Assembly (NCBI RefSeq): GCF_001522865.1
Contig: NZ_LOWB01000021.1
Coordinates: forward strand, 1-64,000
DNA: 64,000 nucleotides
Direction of reading: 5' to 3'
From: Burkholderia sp. TSV86
GTDB taxonomy: Bacteria > Pseudomonadota > Gammaproteobacteria > Burkholderiales > Burkholderiaceae
In this document: positions 1-8,815 of the stretch, one piece after another
Layout: the number at the start of each line of letters is the position of its first letter
Numbering within the stretch: the first letter of the stretch is position 1
Made by a program: the position numbers and the translations under genes
The notes under the pieces: generated by a model
The model's input: the letters and a program-made list of their open reading frames with translations, nothing else
What the model was told of the DNA's origin: nothing
Database searches by the model: none

Positions 1-659
1 CATCCGTCAACAACTTTTTATCGCCGTCGCGCACTCGGGACTCACTTCCTACCTCAACCCGCCGATCACTTCCCGCTCATCTCGATCGGCCGGCCAAGCT
101 TCCTTCCCTCCTTCACGCCTCGTTTCCGTTTCCGTGAAAGAGGCGTGATTCTAGTCAGCCCGCGCCCTTCGCGCAACCCCATATCGAAAAAAAGTTTGCA
201 TGCCTTCAATCGCATCCTGGTCGAGATAAAAATCCGATATTGGTTTTTTTGTTCTTCCCGCCAGTTTTTGTCGATCCCATCCGGGCATCACTGCAAATTG
301 CATTCGGCGTAAAGATACAGGCACAGCATGCGCCAGTTGTAGCGCGACTACATAGGACGCGCGCCCACAAAAACGCCACCCCGCATTCGAAGATCAGGCG
401 TGAATATAACGCGCCGCTCAAAGCTCCAATAAAGGCGACGTCGGCAAGCGAGCACATCAACACGGCTGCCGTACCCGCTGGGCGGCTTATTCAGAACCGC
501 CCAGTCCGCCCCAAGCCATCCTCTCTTTTCCACCTCGCCCGTTTGTCTGAATTTTTCCTACACCTTTCAGCTAGGCCGACACTTCGTAAGTATTTTGTCA
601 TCATGGTGCAGGCGACACTCACCGTTTTCTCGATCAATCGGACAATCGGAGGCATACAC
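1..659. other. Left-edge intergenic region without a gene
   Basis: I find no convincing gene here. Open frames on both strands have poor composition and no Shine-Dalgarno site. The region carries a minus-strand promoter candidate (148-176) and a 9-bp perfect inverted repeat: TCACGCCTC at 113-121 with GAGGCGTGA at 140-148, separated by 18 bases. A second minus-strand TTGACG (5-10) follows an A-rich stretch and lies at the window edge, so its -10 box would be outside. The right half is the untranslated region before the LuxR-type regulator. Confidence 0.5.
148..176 (-). promoter_or_regulatory. Sigma-70 promoter candidate firing leftwards
   Basis: On the minus strand a TTGCGC -35 box (171-176) and a TAGAAT -10 box (148-153) are separated by exactly 17 bases. 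Transcription would start near 141 and run immediately into the 113-148 inverted repeat and then out of the window. The -10 matches the consensus at 5 of 6 positions and the -35 at 3 of 6. What it drives is not visible. Confidence 0.45.
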
Positions 660-1499
660 ATGAGGTTTCTGGTGCTCAATTCGGACGCGGAACGGCGCGA
701 CGGCTTGAAAACCCTGCTGCGGCAAATCGACCGGCACGCCGGCTATAACGATGCAAAAGATTGGCGACAGGCACAGCGGCTGATCAAGCAACAAAGTTTC
801 GACCTGATCGCAATCGATTGGCGGGACATCGAGCGGCTCGGCGATCTGCATGCGCTTTGCAAAGCGTGCTCGCCGACGCCAGTCGCCGCGCTGACGGACG
901 ACGCGTCGCCTGAGCAGGCTCAAGCGCTTTTTGATGCCGGCGTGCTTGGCGTCATCCCGCGCTCGACGCGCCCGCACCTGATCATGCGCGCATTGGAGAT
1001 CGTGCTGCTCGGCAGCTACTACGTGCCGCCGAGCGCATTCAATCTCGCAGAGCCATCCACACGCGTAAGCGACAGCCGCGCCGATTCGCTGGCCGGTCAA
1101 CTTCCGGCCAGGAAGCGTTCACCGTGCAATTTGCTGTCGCCGCGCCAAGCGCAGATCATGCGATTTGTTCACATGGGCAGCACCAACAAGATGATTGCGC
1201 GCACGCTCGGCATCAGCGAAGGCACGGTCAAGATTCATTTGGCCAGCATCTTCCAGCAATTGGGCGCGAACAATCGCGCGTCGGCCGTCGCCATTTACAA
1301 CGGCTGGCTACCGCCGCACCTCGAAGTGTTGCTGGCCGCGAACGAAGGCTCGCCAAGGCCGGTGCATGGCGCGCCCGGCCCCGTACCGCTGCGCGCCGTG
1401 AAAACGCGACACAAATACCCGCTCTCCGCCGAAAACGAATCAACCAGCGAACCTCTCATCGCGGCCGAACCGCCTGCTCCGTACAAAACGGATGAATAG
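660..1499 (+). CDS. LuxR-family response-regulator-like transcription factor
   Basis: A 279-residue protein with a receiver-like N-terminal half (about 1-125) and a LuxR/FixJ-type helix-turn-helix near the C terminus (about 158-216, core LSPRQAQIMRFVHMGSTNKM). The receiver keeps an Asp at the end of beta-3 (D53, in LIAIDW) and an acidic residue near D9, but the usual beta-5 lysine is arginine (R101, in GVIPRST). Phosphorylation control may therefore be altered or lost. A 60-residue low-complexity tail follows the HTH. The ATG at 660 has CGGAGG seven bases upstream. The frame is open upstream, but that part does not look coding. No histidine kinase is adjacent, so its signal and targets are unknown. 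Confidence 0.8.
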   Translation: MRFLVLNSDAERRDGLKTLLRQIDRHAGYNDAKDWRQAQRLIKQQSFDLIAIDWRDIERLGDLHALCKACSPTPVAALTDDASPEQAQALFDAGVLGVIPRSTRPHLIMRALEIVLLGSYYVPPSAFNLAEPSTRVSDSRADSLAGQLPARKRSPCNLLSPRQAQIMRFVHMGSTNKMIARTLGISEGTVKIHLASIFQQLGANNRASAVAIYNGWLPPHLEVLLAANEGSPRPVHGAPGPVPLRAVKTRHKYPLSAENESTSEPLIAAEPPAPYKTDE

Positions 1500-1574
1500 C
1501 CCGTAAACCCGGCGCTTCCCGGCGGTTGCGCGAATCCATTCCCATCTTTTGTATTCAACGAGTAATATAAAAAC

Positions 1575-2249
1575 ATGGGTTTTCTCTATACGCCGCTTCC
1601 GTTCTGGGTTGCCGTGGGTGGCTGGATCGCCGCCGTGGGATTGCTCGTCCTCGCGTCATGGAGACGCCCGTTCGGCCGCCTGCAGGATCCGACTCTGCAG
1701 CACGTATGGCTTGCGCTCATCACGTCGATCACCGTGCTTTGGGCATCCAACGCATGGCTCGACGATGGCCTCGTCATGCATCTGCTCGGCGCCACGTTGC
1801 TCGTCACGCTGTTCGATTGGGCTCTATCTCTCATCGCCATGGCCGTCGTCATCGGTATCGCGGCGTTCGCATTCGACGCGACCTGGCAAGGCGTCGGACT
1901 CACCTATTTGATCTACGGCGCGCTACCTGTCGCGGCATCGGCACTGCTGCAGCGCACGGTACTCACGCGGCTGCCGCATAACCTGACCGCCCTCATCGCC
2001 GGTCAGGGCATCGTATCGCCCGCGGTCGCGTCGGGCGTGGTGTCGATCGCGGCAGCAGGCGTGCAGATCGCGCTCGCCAACGGCGCGTTCGTCGTCATAC
2101 CGTCCGGCTATGTGCTCAGCGCGCTGCTGCTCACACTCGGCGAGGCGTGGTTCACCGGCGTCGCGACCGCATTGATCGCCGTCTACCGCCCCGCCTGGGT
2201 CACGACCTCCGACGTGCGCCGCTACCGTCTCGGCGGCCCCCGCCTGTAG
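1575..2249 (+). CDS. CbiM-like energy-coupling-factor membrane protein
   Basis: A 224-residue integral membrane protein with about six hydrophobic segments. The HLLGATLLV stretch (about residues 69-77) resembles the conserved H-L-L-G region of CbiM/NikM-type substrate-binding subunits of cobalt and nickel ECF transporters. No ATPase (CbiO), CbiQ-type subunit or cobalamin gene lies beside it, so it is an orphan here. Substrate and function are therefore inferred only at family level. The start is the ATG right after an A-rich stretch; the Shine-Dalgarno sequence is weak. Confidence 0.6.
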   Translation: MGFLYTPLPFWVAVGGWIAAVGLLVLASWRRPFGRLQDPTLQHVWLALITSITVLWASNAWLDDGLVMHLLGATLLVTLFDWALSLIAMAVVIGIAAFAFDATWQGVGLTYLIYGALPVAASALLQRTVLTRLPHNLTALIAGQGIVSPAVASGVVSIAAAGVQIALANGAFVVIPSGYVLSALLLTLGEAWFTGVATALIAVYRPAWVTTSDVRRYRLGGPRL

Positions 2250-2365
2250 CGCGCCGCCGCGAGTTGCACATCTGCGCGCGGGGCCAAAGATATCTGCCGA
2301 GCGCGCTACTGCGGCACTCAAAAATTACGCTAAGATGGAACCCTGCTCTTCATCGGGCATCTGAC

Positions 2366-3013
2366 ATGCCTGGTGTCTCGATCTCCGTTATCTCTACCCA
2401 GATGGACAGCTTCCCCGCCCCGCAACGCCTCCTTGGCGCGCTCGGCACGTTGACGGCCTGCATTGCCGGCCTGACGCTCGCCTTCGCCGCGCCCGCATTC
2501 GCCGATCTCCTTGACCAACGCGCGGAGCTCGTCAACAAATACATCAACGACATGCACGCCGATCCGCTCGTCGCGGATTGCGCGGCACACGGCAACTTCA
2601 TTGCAAGCACGTCGAACAGTTTCGATCATGTCGAATTCCCGCCGAGCGCATTCGAAAGCGACAGCGCAACAATCGTCCCTTGGAACGATTCGTTCGACGA
2701 AGGCAAGCAACGCGTGAAAGTCGACAACGTCGTAACGGTCGAGGGGCTCGGCATGCGTAACGACGGCGGCGAGCCCGCGCATCTGAAATTCCGCTGCGGG
2801 TACGTCGGCACGCAGATGCTCGCGTTCAGCTGGAACGATCCATCGCCGCCAGTGAAACCGCGCGCCGCGCGGCCGGCAGCATCGAAGGCGAAGTTTCACA
2901 AGCACGCAGGCAAAGGCAAGGGAAAGGGTAAAGCAAAGGCATCGGGCAAAAGCGGCAAACGATCGTCGACGGTGAAGGCCGTGAAGAAACATTCGGCCCG
3001 CAAGGCACGATGA
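2366..3013 (+). CDS. Secreted protein with strongly basic C-terminal tail
   Basis: A 215-residue protein of unknown function. A Sec signal peptide is clear: a hydrophobic core followed by an AFA cleavage site before DLLDQR, around residue 47 from this start. The central part (about 50-170) has at least two cysteines (DCAAHG and FRCGYV), which could form a disulphide in the periplasm. The last 45 or so residues are almost only Lys, Ala, Gly, Ser and Arg (K-G-K-G-K-G-K-A-K repeats), a tail that could bind nucleic acid, LPS or peptidoglycan. The start could instead be the ATG at 2402, which gives a more normal signal peptide. A terminator follows. Confidence 0.6.
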   Translation: MPGVSISVISTQMDSFPAPQRLLGALGTLTACIAGLTLAFAAPAFADLLDQRAELVNKYINDMHADPLVADCAAHGNFIASTSNSFDHVEFPPSAFESDSATIVPWNDSFDEGKQRVKVDNVVTVEGLGMRNDGGEPAHLKFRCGYVGTQMLAFSWNDPSPPVKPRAARPAASKAKFHKHAGKGKGKGKAKASGKSGKRSSTVKAVKKHSARKAR

Positions 3014-3075
3014 TCGGCTGCCGCGGCCTGACCGGCCGATAAAACCGAATGAGACGCGCCGGTCGCCATTCACGA

Positions 3076-3113
3076 AAAAAAGCCGGAGCGCGGCAAGCTC
3101 ACTCCGGCTTTTT
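3076..3113. terminator. Bidirectional intrinsic terminator
   Basis: AGCCGGAG (3081-3088) pairs with CTCCGGCT (3102-3109). The stem is flanked by an A-run on the left and a T-run on the right, so it can stop transcription from both the plus-strand secreted-protein gene and the minus-strand carboxypeptidase gene. Confidence 0.8.
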
Positions 3114-3172
3114 CATGCGTCGGCGCATGGCATTCTTCCGCCGACGCGTGTCGATCGCGTCCGGGCAAGCGC

Positions 3173-4327
3173 TCAGGCGAACGTGCGCACGTGCTCGAGA
3201 ATCGCAGTCAACATCGCCGCACCGAGCGCCGCACTACGCGCACCGCTCCAGCCGGCATGCCCGTCGGGCAGGTTCGCGTTGTCCTTGAACGGCATCTCGA
3301 GCGTCAACGACAGACAGCCGAACCGATTGCCGATGTACTTCGACGCGAGCTTGAGCGCCTCCTCGTTGTACTTGCTGGCCGCATAGCCATGCTCGTCCTG
3401 GAAGTCGGGGCTCGCGCGCTTGAATGCGTCGATGAATGCGCGCTGCTCGACGCGCTGACGTTCGGTGAAGCCCGGCAACATCTCCGAGCCGGCCACAAAC
3501 ACGTATGGCAGCGCCTCGTCGCCGTGGATGTCAAAAAAGAGATCGCAACCTGCGGCTTCGATCGCATCGCGCACGACGAGCACCTCGGGGCTGCGCTCGG
3601 CATCGGGCGCCATCCATTCGCGATTCAGGTTCGCGCCCACCGCATTCGTGCGCAGATTGCCGCGCACGCTGCCGTCGGGATTCATGTTCGGCACGATATA
3701 GAACGTCGCGTGATCGTAAAGCTTGCGGGCCACTGGATCGCCCGACCAGTCGCCCCAGCCGACGAGCCGCTTGACCAGCCCCTCGACGAACCACTCCGCC
3801 ATCGATTCGCCCGGATGCTGGCGCGCGATGATCCAGACTTTCTTTTTCGCGACGCCATCCTCTTGCGGCGTGCCGAGCACGATAAGCGACAACGGCCGCC
3901 CGTCATGCGTGCGGCCCAGCTCGACGACGTTCGCCTGCGGCATCTGCTGAACGGCCCCCAGAAACTCCGAATGGCGTTCCTCGCTGTACGGCTCGAAATA
4001 CGCGTAATAGATGCTGTCGAATTCGGGCGTGTGGTCGATCGTCAGAGTTTGGCCGTCATACGCCGTCGGCACGCGGAACCAGTTGACCCGGTCGTAGCTC
4101 GCGACCGCGCGATAGTCGCGCCAGCCGTCGGGGTATGCGCAGTCGTTCGCATTCTCGAACGTCATCACGCAGCGTTCGCCGCGCGCGCCCGCGACGCGGA
4201 AATAAAACCATTGCGCGAACTCGGAATGATTGTCGCCGCGCACGCGCAGCCGGATCGCGTCCGCCCGCTCGCACGACAGGACGTCGATCGCGCCCGCATC
4301 GAAATTGCTCGTGATCGAGAGAGTCAT
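3173..4327 (-). CDS. M14 metallocarboxypeptidase, cytosolic (CCP-like) type
   Basis: A 384-residue zinc carboxypeptidase. The N-terminal 125 residues form the beta-sandwich domain typical of cytosolic carboxypeptidases. The catalytic domain has the zinc ligands H171 and E174 (HPGES) and H268 (FDIHGDE), substrate-binding residues in NPDGSVRGN and GANLNREW, and the catalytic glutamate E344 (LTLEMPF). No signal peptide is present, so it acts in the cytoplasm. Eukaryotic relatives trim tubulin tails; the bacterial substrate is unknown. A crystal structure exists for a Burkholderia cenocepacia homologue, as I recall. It lies 55 bases after yaaA on the same strand and may be co-transcribed with it. 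Confidence 0.88.
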   Translation of the reverse strand: MTLSITSNFDAGAIDVLSCERADAIRLRVRGDNHSEFAQWFYFRVAGARGERCVMTFENANDCAYPDGWRDYRAVASYDRVNWFRVPTAYDGQTLTIDHTPEFDSIYYAYFEPYSEERHSEFLGAVQQMPQANVVELGRTHDGRPLSLIVLGTPQEDGVAKKKVWIIARQHPGESMAEWFVEGLVKRLVGWGDWSGDPVARKLYDHATFYIVPNMNPDGSVRGNLRTNAVGANLNREWMAPDAERSPEVLVVRDAIEAAGCDLFFDIHGDEALPYVFVAGSEMLPGFTERQRVEQRAFIDAFKRASPDFQDEHGYAASKYNEEALKLASKYIGNRFGCLSLTLEMPFKDNANLPDGHAGWSGARSAALGAAMLTAILEHVRTFA

Positions 4328-4382
4328 TGCTGCGTCTCCTGGTGACGGCGGCCGCGCACGGCCGCCCGGATTTCATACGGTT

Positions 4383-5165
4383 TCACGCGCCGGCTCGGCG
4401 GCGGAATACATAAGTGTCGTCGTTCGACGCGGCTTCGTCGAACGCATAGCCCTCCGACGAAAAGCGCGTCAGCGCGTCGGGCGACGCGAGCCGCCCTTCG
4501 ACGACATAGCGCGCCATCAATCCGCGCGCGCGTTTCGCGTAGAAGCTGATGATCTTGTAGCGGCCGTCTTTCCAGTCTTCGAACACCGGCGTGACGACGC
4601 GCGCGCCGAGCAGCTTCGGCTTTACCGCCTTGAAATATTCGGCCGATGCGCAATTGACCAGCACGCGCGATGCGGCGTCGCGCTTGTCGAGTTCGGCGTT
4701 CAGCGCGCGCGTGATCCGCTCGCCCCAGAATGCGTACAGATCCTTGCCGCGCGCGTTGGCAAAGCGCGTGCCCATTTCGAGCCGGTACGGCTGCAACAGA
4801 TCGAGCGGCCGCAGCAACCCGTACAGCCCGGACAGCACGCGCACATGCCGTTGCGCGTAATCGAGATCGGCCGCCGACAGCGAACGGGCGTCGAAACCTT
4901 CGTAGACATCGCCGTTGAACGCAAGCAGCGCCTGTTTGGCGTTCGCCGGCGTCGACGCGCGCGACCAGTCCGCGTAGCGTTGGAAATTGAGCCGCGCGAG
5001 CGGGTCGGAAATATTCATCAGCGTCGAGATCTGCTGCGGCGACAGCCGGCGCAGGGCGCCGATCAGTTCGGCCGCGTCGTCGATAAACTGCGGCAGCGTG
5101 TGGTCGGCGACGTGCGGCGGCGTTTCGTAATCGAGCGATTTCGCGGGAGACAGAACGATTATCAT
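4383..5165 (-). CDS. yaaA: Peroxide stress protein YaaA (DUF328)
   Basis: A 260-residue protein close to the 258 residues of E. coli YaaA, beginning with the hallmark [13 protein letters not shown] and containing [21 protein letters not shown]. YaaA limits intracellular free iron during hydrogen peroxide stress, and the family has a DNA-binding fold. An upstream in-frame start would add 13 residues, but family length favours the ATG at 5165. It is divergent from the PIN gene; the 62-base gap between them must hold both promoters. I could not identify an OxyR site by eye. Confidence 0.93.
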   Translation of the reverse strand: MIIVLSPAKSLDYETPPHVADHTLPQFIDDAAELIGALRRLSPQQISTLMNISDPLARLNFQRYADWSRASTPANAKQALLAFNGDVYEGFDARSLSAADLDYAQRHVRVLSGLYGLLRPLDLLQPYRLEMGTRFANARGKDLYAFWGERITRALNAELDKRDAASRVLVNCASAEYFKAVKPKLLGARVVTPVFEDWKDGRYKIISFYAKRARGLMARYVVEGRLASPDALTRFSSEGYAFDEAASNDDTYVFRRRAGA

Positions 5166-5227
5166 AGAGGTTTGCTGGCATGCCGTGCGATGCCGGGCAA
5201 TCAAACGAAAACCCTCAATTGTAACGA

Positions 5228-5812
5228 ATGCCTAGCCCCGACGCTTTATGCGACGGCCGCCGCGTGGTGCTCGATTCGAACGTGTGGATCGATATCCTCG
5301 TGTTCGACGACCCCGCCGCCCGTCCGATCCGCGCGGCCCTCGAAACCGGCGCCGTCACCGCGCTCATCGACGCCCGCTGCCTCGGCGAGCTCGAGCGCGT
5401 GCTCGATTACCCTCAGTTCAAAGCGCGCGCGGTCGACAAGGCCGCCGCGCTCGCGACGGTCGCGCGCTTGACGCAGCATGTCGCGGGGCCACGCGACGGC
5501 GGCGGCTCGTGCGCAGCGGCAACCGCCGGCACCGCAGCGAGCGGCCCGAATTCGGCCGCATCGGCCGCCGATACGCAGCAGCCTCCGCCGCCGGACGACG
5601 CGCCGCCGCGGCCGCTGCCCAAATGCAAGGATCGCGACGACCAGAAATTCCTCGAACTCGCTTACGCGGCGCGCGCTGGCTGGCTCGTGTCGAAAGATCG
5701 CGCGCTGCTGAAACTCGCGCGCCGCACCGAACGCGATTTCGGTTTCCGGATCGCGCCGCCCGAATCGTTCGCCGCGCGAGCGCTTTCGGCCGGCGCGCCG
5801 GAGCCGGCGTAA
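5228..5812 (+). CDS. PIN-domain protein, putative toxin family (COG1569-like)
   Basis: A 194-residue PIN nuclease-type protein. Acidic residues that could bind metal are D16 (VVLDSN), E54 (LGELERV), D135-D138 ([10 protein letters not shown]) and D157 (SKDRAL). Relatives are annotated as toxin components, but no antitoxin gene lies next to it: upstream is divergent yaaA, downstream an aminotransferase. The normal fold is interrupted by an insertion of roughly 40 residues (about 88-130) made of Gly, Ala, Ser, Asp and Pro, including a run of five prolines. This insertion lies between the E54 and D135 metal sites and is probably a disordered loop. The role may be RNA processing instead of a toxin. 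Confidence 0.7.
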   Translation: MPSPDALCDGRRVVLDSNVWIDILVFDDPAARPIRAALETGAVTALIDARCLGELERVLDYPQFKARAVDKAAALATVARLTQHVAGPRDGGGSCAAATAGTAASGPNSAASAADTQQPPPPDDAPPRPLPKCKDRDDQKFLELAYAARAGWLVSKDRALLKLARRTERDFGFRIAPPESFAARALSAGAPEPA

Positions 5813-5846
5813 GCGCCCTTTCCGCCCGGTCTTGCACGCACGAGCC

Positions 5847-7022
5847 ATGATGAACGCATCGCACGATATGCCCAACACACCTGCCTTCCCGTCCCGCCTA
5901 CCCCATGTCGGCACGACGATCTTCACTGTAATGAGCGCACTCGCCGCGGAAAAAGGCGCGGTGAATCTCGGCCAGGGCTTTCCGGATTTCGACTGCGATC
6001 CGGCGATCGTCGATGCGGTTGCGCGCGCGATGCGCGGCGCCCATAACCAGTATCCGCCGATGGCGGGCGTCGCGCCGCTGCGCGAAGCGATCGCGGACAA
6101 GACCGAACAGCTCTACGGCCGCCGCTACGACGCGGCAACCGAAATCACGGTAACGGCCGGCGCAACGCAGGCACTCCTCACGGCGATCCTGTGCGCGGTG
6201 CATCCGGGCGACGAAGTGATCGTGATCGAGCCGACCTACGACAGCTATCTGCCGTCGATCGCGCTCGCCGGCGGCACGCCGGTCTTCGTCACGCTCGAGG
6301 CGCCCGATTACACGATTCCGTTCGACAAACTCGCCGCGGCGATCACGCCCAAAACGCGCGCGATCATCATCAACACGCCGCACAATCCGACCGGCACGAT
6401 TTGGCGTGAAGCCGACATGCGCGCGCTCGAGGACATCGTGCGCGGCACCGACATCCTGATCGTGTCGGACGAAGTCTACGAGCACATGGTCTATGACGGC
6501 GCACGGCACGAGAGCGTCATTCGCTATCCGGAGCTTGCGGCGCGCAGCTTCGTCGTGTCGAGCTTCGGCAAAACCTTTCACGTGACGGGCTGGAAGGTCG
6601 GCTACGTGGCCGCGCCCGCCGCGCTGACGGCGGAGTTCCGCAAGGTGCATCAGTTCAACGTGTTCACGGTCAACACGCCGATGCAATACGGTCTGGCCGA
6701 TTATCTGCGCCACCCCGCCCCTTATCTGACCTTACCCGCGTTCTATCAAAACAAGCGCGACTTCTTCCGCGCCGGACTCGCGAACACCCGTTTCAAGCTG
6801 CTGCCGTGCGCGGGCACGTACTTCCAATGCGTCGATTATTCGGCGATCAGCGATCTGCCCGAGGCCCAGTTCGCAAAATGGCTGACGGCGGAGATCGGCG
6901 TTGCCGCGATTCCTGTATCCGCGTTCTATCATGAGCCGCATGAATCGGGCGTCGTGCGTTTCTGCTTCGCGAAGCGGGAAGAAACGCTCGCCCTCGCGCT
7001 CGAGCGGCTAGGTCGTTTATAG
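5847..7022 (+). CDS. PLP-dependent class I/II aminotransferase (YbdL/methionine-aminotransferase-like)
   Basis: A 391-residue fold-type I aminotransferase. Visible landmarks are NLGQGFPDFDCDP near the start, the cofactor-phosphate region TAGATQAL (about 103-110), NTPHNPTG (about 176-183), SDEVYEH (about 207-213) and the PLP lysine K242 in SSFGKTFHVTGWKVGY. This pattern fits the kynurenine/methionine aminotransferase group represented by YbdL, which transfers the amino group of methionine and some other amino acids to a 2-oxo acid. The exact substrate cannot be read. The start is uncertain within the ATGATG at 5847; a TTG 15 bases upstream and an ATG at 5868 are alternatives. Confidence 0.85.
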   Translation: MMNASHDMPNTPAFPSRLPHVGTTIFTVMSALAAEKGAVNLGQGFPDFDCDPAIVDAVARAMRGAHNQYPPMAGVAPLREAIADKTEQLYGRRYDAATEITVTAGATQALLTAILCAVHPGDEVIVIEPTYDSYLPSIALAGGTPVFVTLEAPDYTIPFDKLAAAITPKTRAIIINTPHNPTGTIWREADMRALEDIVRGTDILIVSDEVYEHMVYDGARHESVIRYPELAARSFVVSSFGKTFHVTGWKVGYVAAPAALTAEFRKVHQFNVFTVNTPMQYGLADYLRHPAPYLTLPAFYQNKRDFFRAGLANTRFKLLPCAGTYFQCVDYSAISDLPEAQFAKWLTAEIGVAAIPVSAFYHEPHESGVVRFCFAKREETLALALERLGRL

Positions 7023-7136
7023 CCGTCAAGCGGCGCATCCGGCGGGCGGGTTTGATCCGGCGGCGCGCCGCGTGCAAGCGCGCCGATCCCGCGCGCGGCG
7101 CTCGTGCCGCCCATGCCCCATTCGGCACTCAAGCAA

Positions 7137-7793
7137 TCAAGCCGGCTTCGCGAGGCCCGCGACATAAGCCTTGCGATCCGCACTCACGCGCCGCGCGGCC
7201 GGATGCTGCGCCTCGATGCACTTGACATACGCTTTCCAATCGATTCCCGCTTCGATGACCAGATCGCGGCCATAGATCGGTTTGGTCGCAAGCGCGACGA
7301 TCGGCAAATGGATGAACGCGGCAATATCGGCAACGCTGAACGTGTCGCCCAGCAAGTACGGCGAGAACGACGCGAGCCGCTTGAAGCCGTCAAGCGCATG
7401 CGGCAGGCGCTTTTCGACACGCGCCTTCGTGCCGTCGCTGATCTTGACGCCGAAAAACGCCTCCGGGAACAGATCGCGGGCACACCATTCGATATATAGC
7501 TCAAGCACGATCGTGATCTCGCGCGCCTTCGCCGCCGCATACGCATCGGCCGGGTAAATCCGCTTTTCCGGATAGCGCATCGCCAAATAATCGACGATCG
7601 CCTGCGACTCGCTGATTGGGCCGTGTTCCGTCTGCAGATACGGTACCTTGCCAAGCGGCGTGTCGGCCCGCTTCGCGGCGCCGTCGATCGGCGTCGTGAC
7701 GAGCATCTCGTCGAACGGAATACCGTATTCGAGCAGCGCGAACTTGGCCTTGTTGTAATAGTTGGACAACGGAAAACCACAGAGCCTGAGCAT
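7137..7793 (-). CDS. Glutathione S-transferase family protein
   Basis: A 218-residue soluble GST. The N-terminal thioredoxin-like domain (about 1-80) has the glutathione-binding stretches GKVPYLQTEHG and SESQAIVDYL. The C-terminal domain is all-helical (about 90-210) with the N-capping motif LLGDTFSVADIA. The start at 7793 is fixed by an AAGGAG placed 6 bases upstream; an ATG six codons earlier lacks a good ribosome site. It is convergent with the aminotransferase gene, and the 114-base gap between them is GC-rich without a T-tract terminator. Substrate unknown. Confidence 0.85.
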   Translation of the reverse strand: MLRLCGFPLSNYYNKAKFALLEYGIPFDEMLVTTPIDGAAKRADTPLGKVPYLQTEHGPISESQAIVDYLAMRYPEKRIYPADAYAAAKAREITIVLELYIEWCARDLFPEAFFGVKISDGTKARVEKRLPHALDGFKRLASFSPYLLGDTFSVADIAAFIHLPIVALATKPIYGRDLVIEAGIDWKAYVKCIEAQHPAARRVSADRKAYVAGLAKPA

Positions 7794-8008
7794 CGATGAC
7801 TCCTTGTTCATGGGAAAACCGCGCGCGATATGCTTCGCGCGTCGGGATCGGCCACCGCCGAAAAAGCACGTCCGTGTTATTCTAAAACGCTCGAATCGGA
7901 CCGCGTCATCGCAACCGCTTCGAACCGCCACCATAAGCGCCGGCTAAACCGGCCGGCGCGTGAGTCGCGCGCCAGCCGGATGCCCGCCGCATCCCAGGAG
8001 ACTGCCGC

Positions 8009-8800
8009 ATGAGCGCAGAACTGCTCGCATCGCGCCCGACCGAAAGCGAATCGACGCTCGTCCTCACCCTTTCCAATCCCGGCGCGCGCAACGCGCTGCA
8101 TCCGGACATGTACGCCGCCGGCCTCGAAGCGCTCAATACGGCCGAACGCGATCCGACGATCCGCGCGGTGGTCCTGACAGGCGCGGACCGCTTCTTTTGC
8201 GCAGGCGGTAATCTGAACCGGCTGCTCGACAATCGCGCGAAAGACCCGTCCGTGCAGGCAGCGAGCATCGATCTGCTCGGCGAATGGATCACCGCGCTCA
8301 CCACCGTGACGAAACCGGTGATCGCCGCGGTCGAAGGCGCAGCGGCGGGCGCGGGCTTCTCGCTCGCGCTCGCGTGCGATCTGCTCGTTGCTGCCGACGA
8401 TGCAAAGTTCGTGATGTCATATGCACGCGTCGGCCTGACGCCCGACGGTGGCGGTTCGTGGTTTCTCGCTCGTGCGCTGCCGCGCGCGCTCGCCGCCGAA
8501 CTGATGTTCGAAGGCAAGCCGGCCGCCGCCGCCCGGCTGCACGCGCTCGGCGTCGTAAACCGCCTGAGCCGGCCGGGCGCCGCGCGCGACGAAGCGATCG
8601 CATGGGCCGACGAATTGGGCAGGATGTCGCCGAACGCGCTCGCGCGGATCAAATCGCTGATCGCCGACGCGCACGCGCAGCCGCTGGACGCGCATCTGAT
8701 CGCCGAGCGGAATCATTTCGTCGAATCGCTGCGTCACGCAGATGCGCTCGAAGGCATCACCGCATTCCTCGACAAGCGCCCCCCCGTCTACAAACGCTAA
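8009..8800 (+). CDS. Enoyl-CoA hydratase/isomerase family (oxepin-CoA-hydrolase-like)
   Basis: A 263-residue crotonase. The oxyanion-hole segments are FCAGGNLNRL (about 63-72) and GAAAGAGFSLALACDLLVAA (about 108-127). At the catalytic position the protein reads GLTPDGGGSW, with Asp as in PaaG-type enzymes instead of the Glu of classical hydratases. It may therefore be an isomerase or a ring-opening hydrolase. CCAGGAG lies just upstream of the ATG. It opens a plus-strand run of four genes (hydratase, histidine phosphatase, kinase, GST), with 15 bases to the next gene. It probably acts on a CoA ester in the same pathway as the facing dehydrogenase/MaoC genes. Confidence 0.82.
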   Translation: MSAELLASRPTESESTLVLTLSNPGARNALHPDMYAAGLEALNTAERDPTIRAVVLTGADRFFCAGGNLNRLLDNRAKDPSVQAASIDLLGEWITALTTVTKPVIAAVEGAAAGAGFSLALACDLLVAADDAKFVMSYARVGLTPDGGGSWFLARALPRALAAELMFEGKPAAAARLHALGVVNRLSRPGAARDEAIAWADELGRMSPNALARIKSLIADAHAQPLDAHLIAERNHFVESLRHADALEGITAFLDKRPPVYKR

Positions 8801-8815
8801 AGCGAGCATCCTGAC

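Noticed and set aside
240-659. Long N-terminal extension of the LuxR-type regulator
   Set aside because: The receiver domain begins exactly at the ATG at 660, which has its own Shine-Dalgarno; the extension has no protein-like features.
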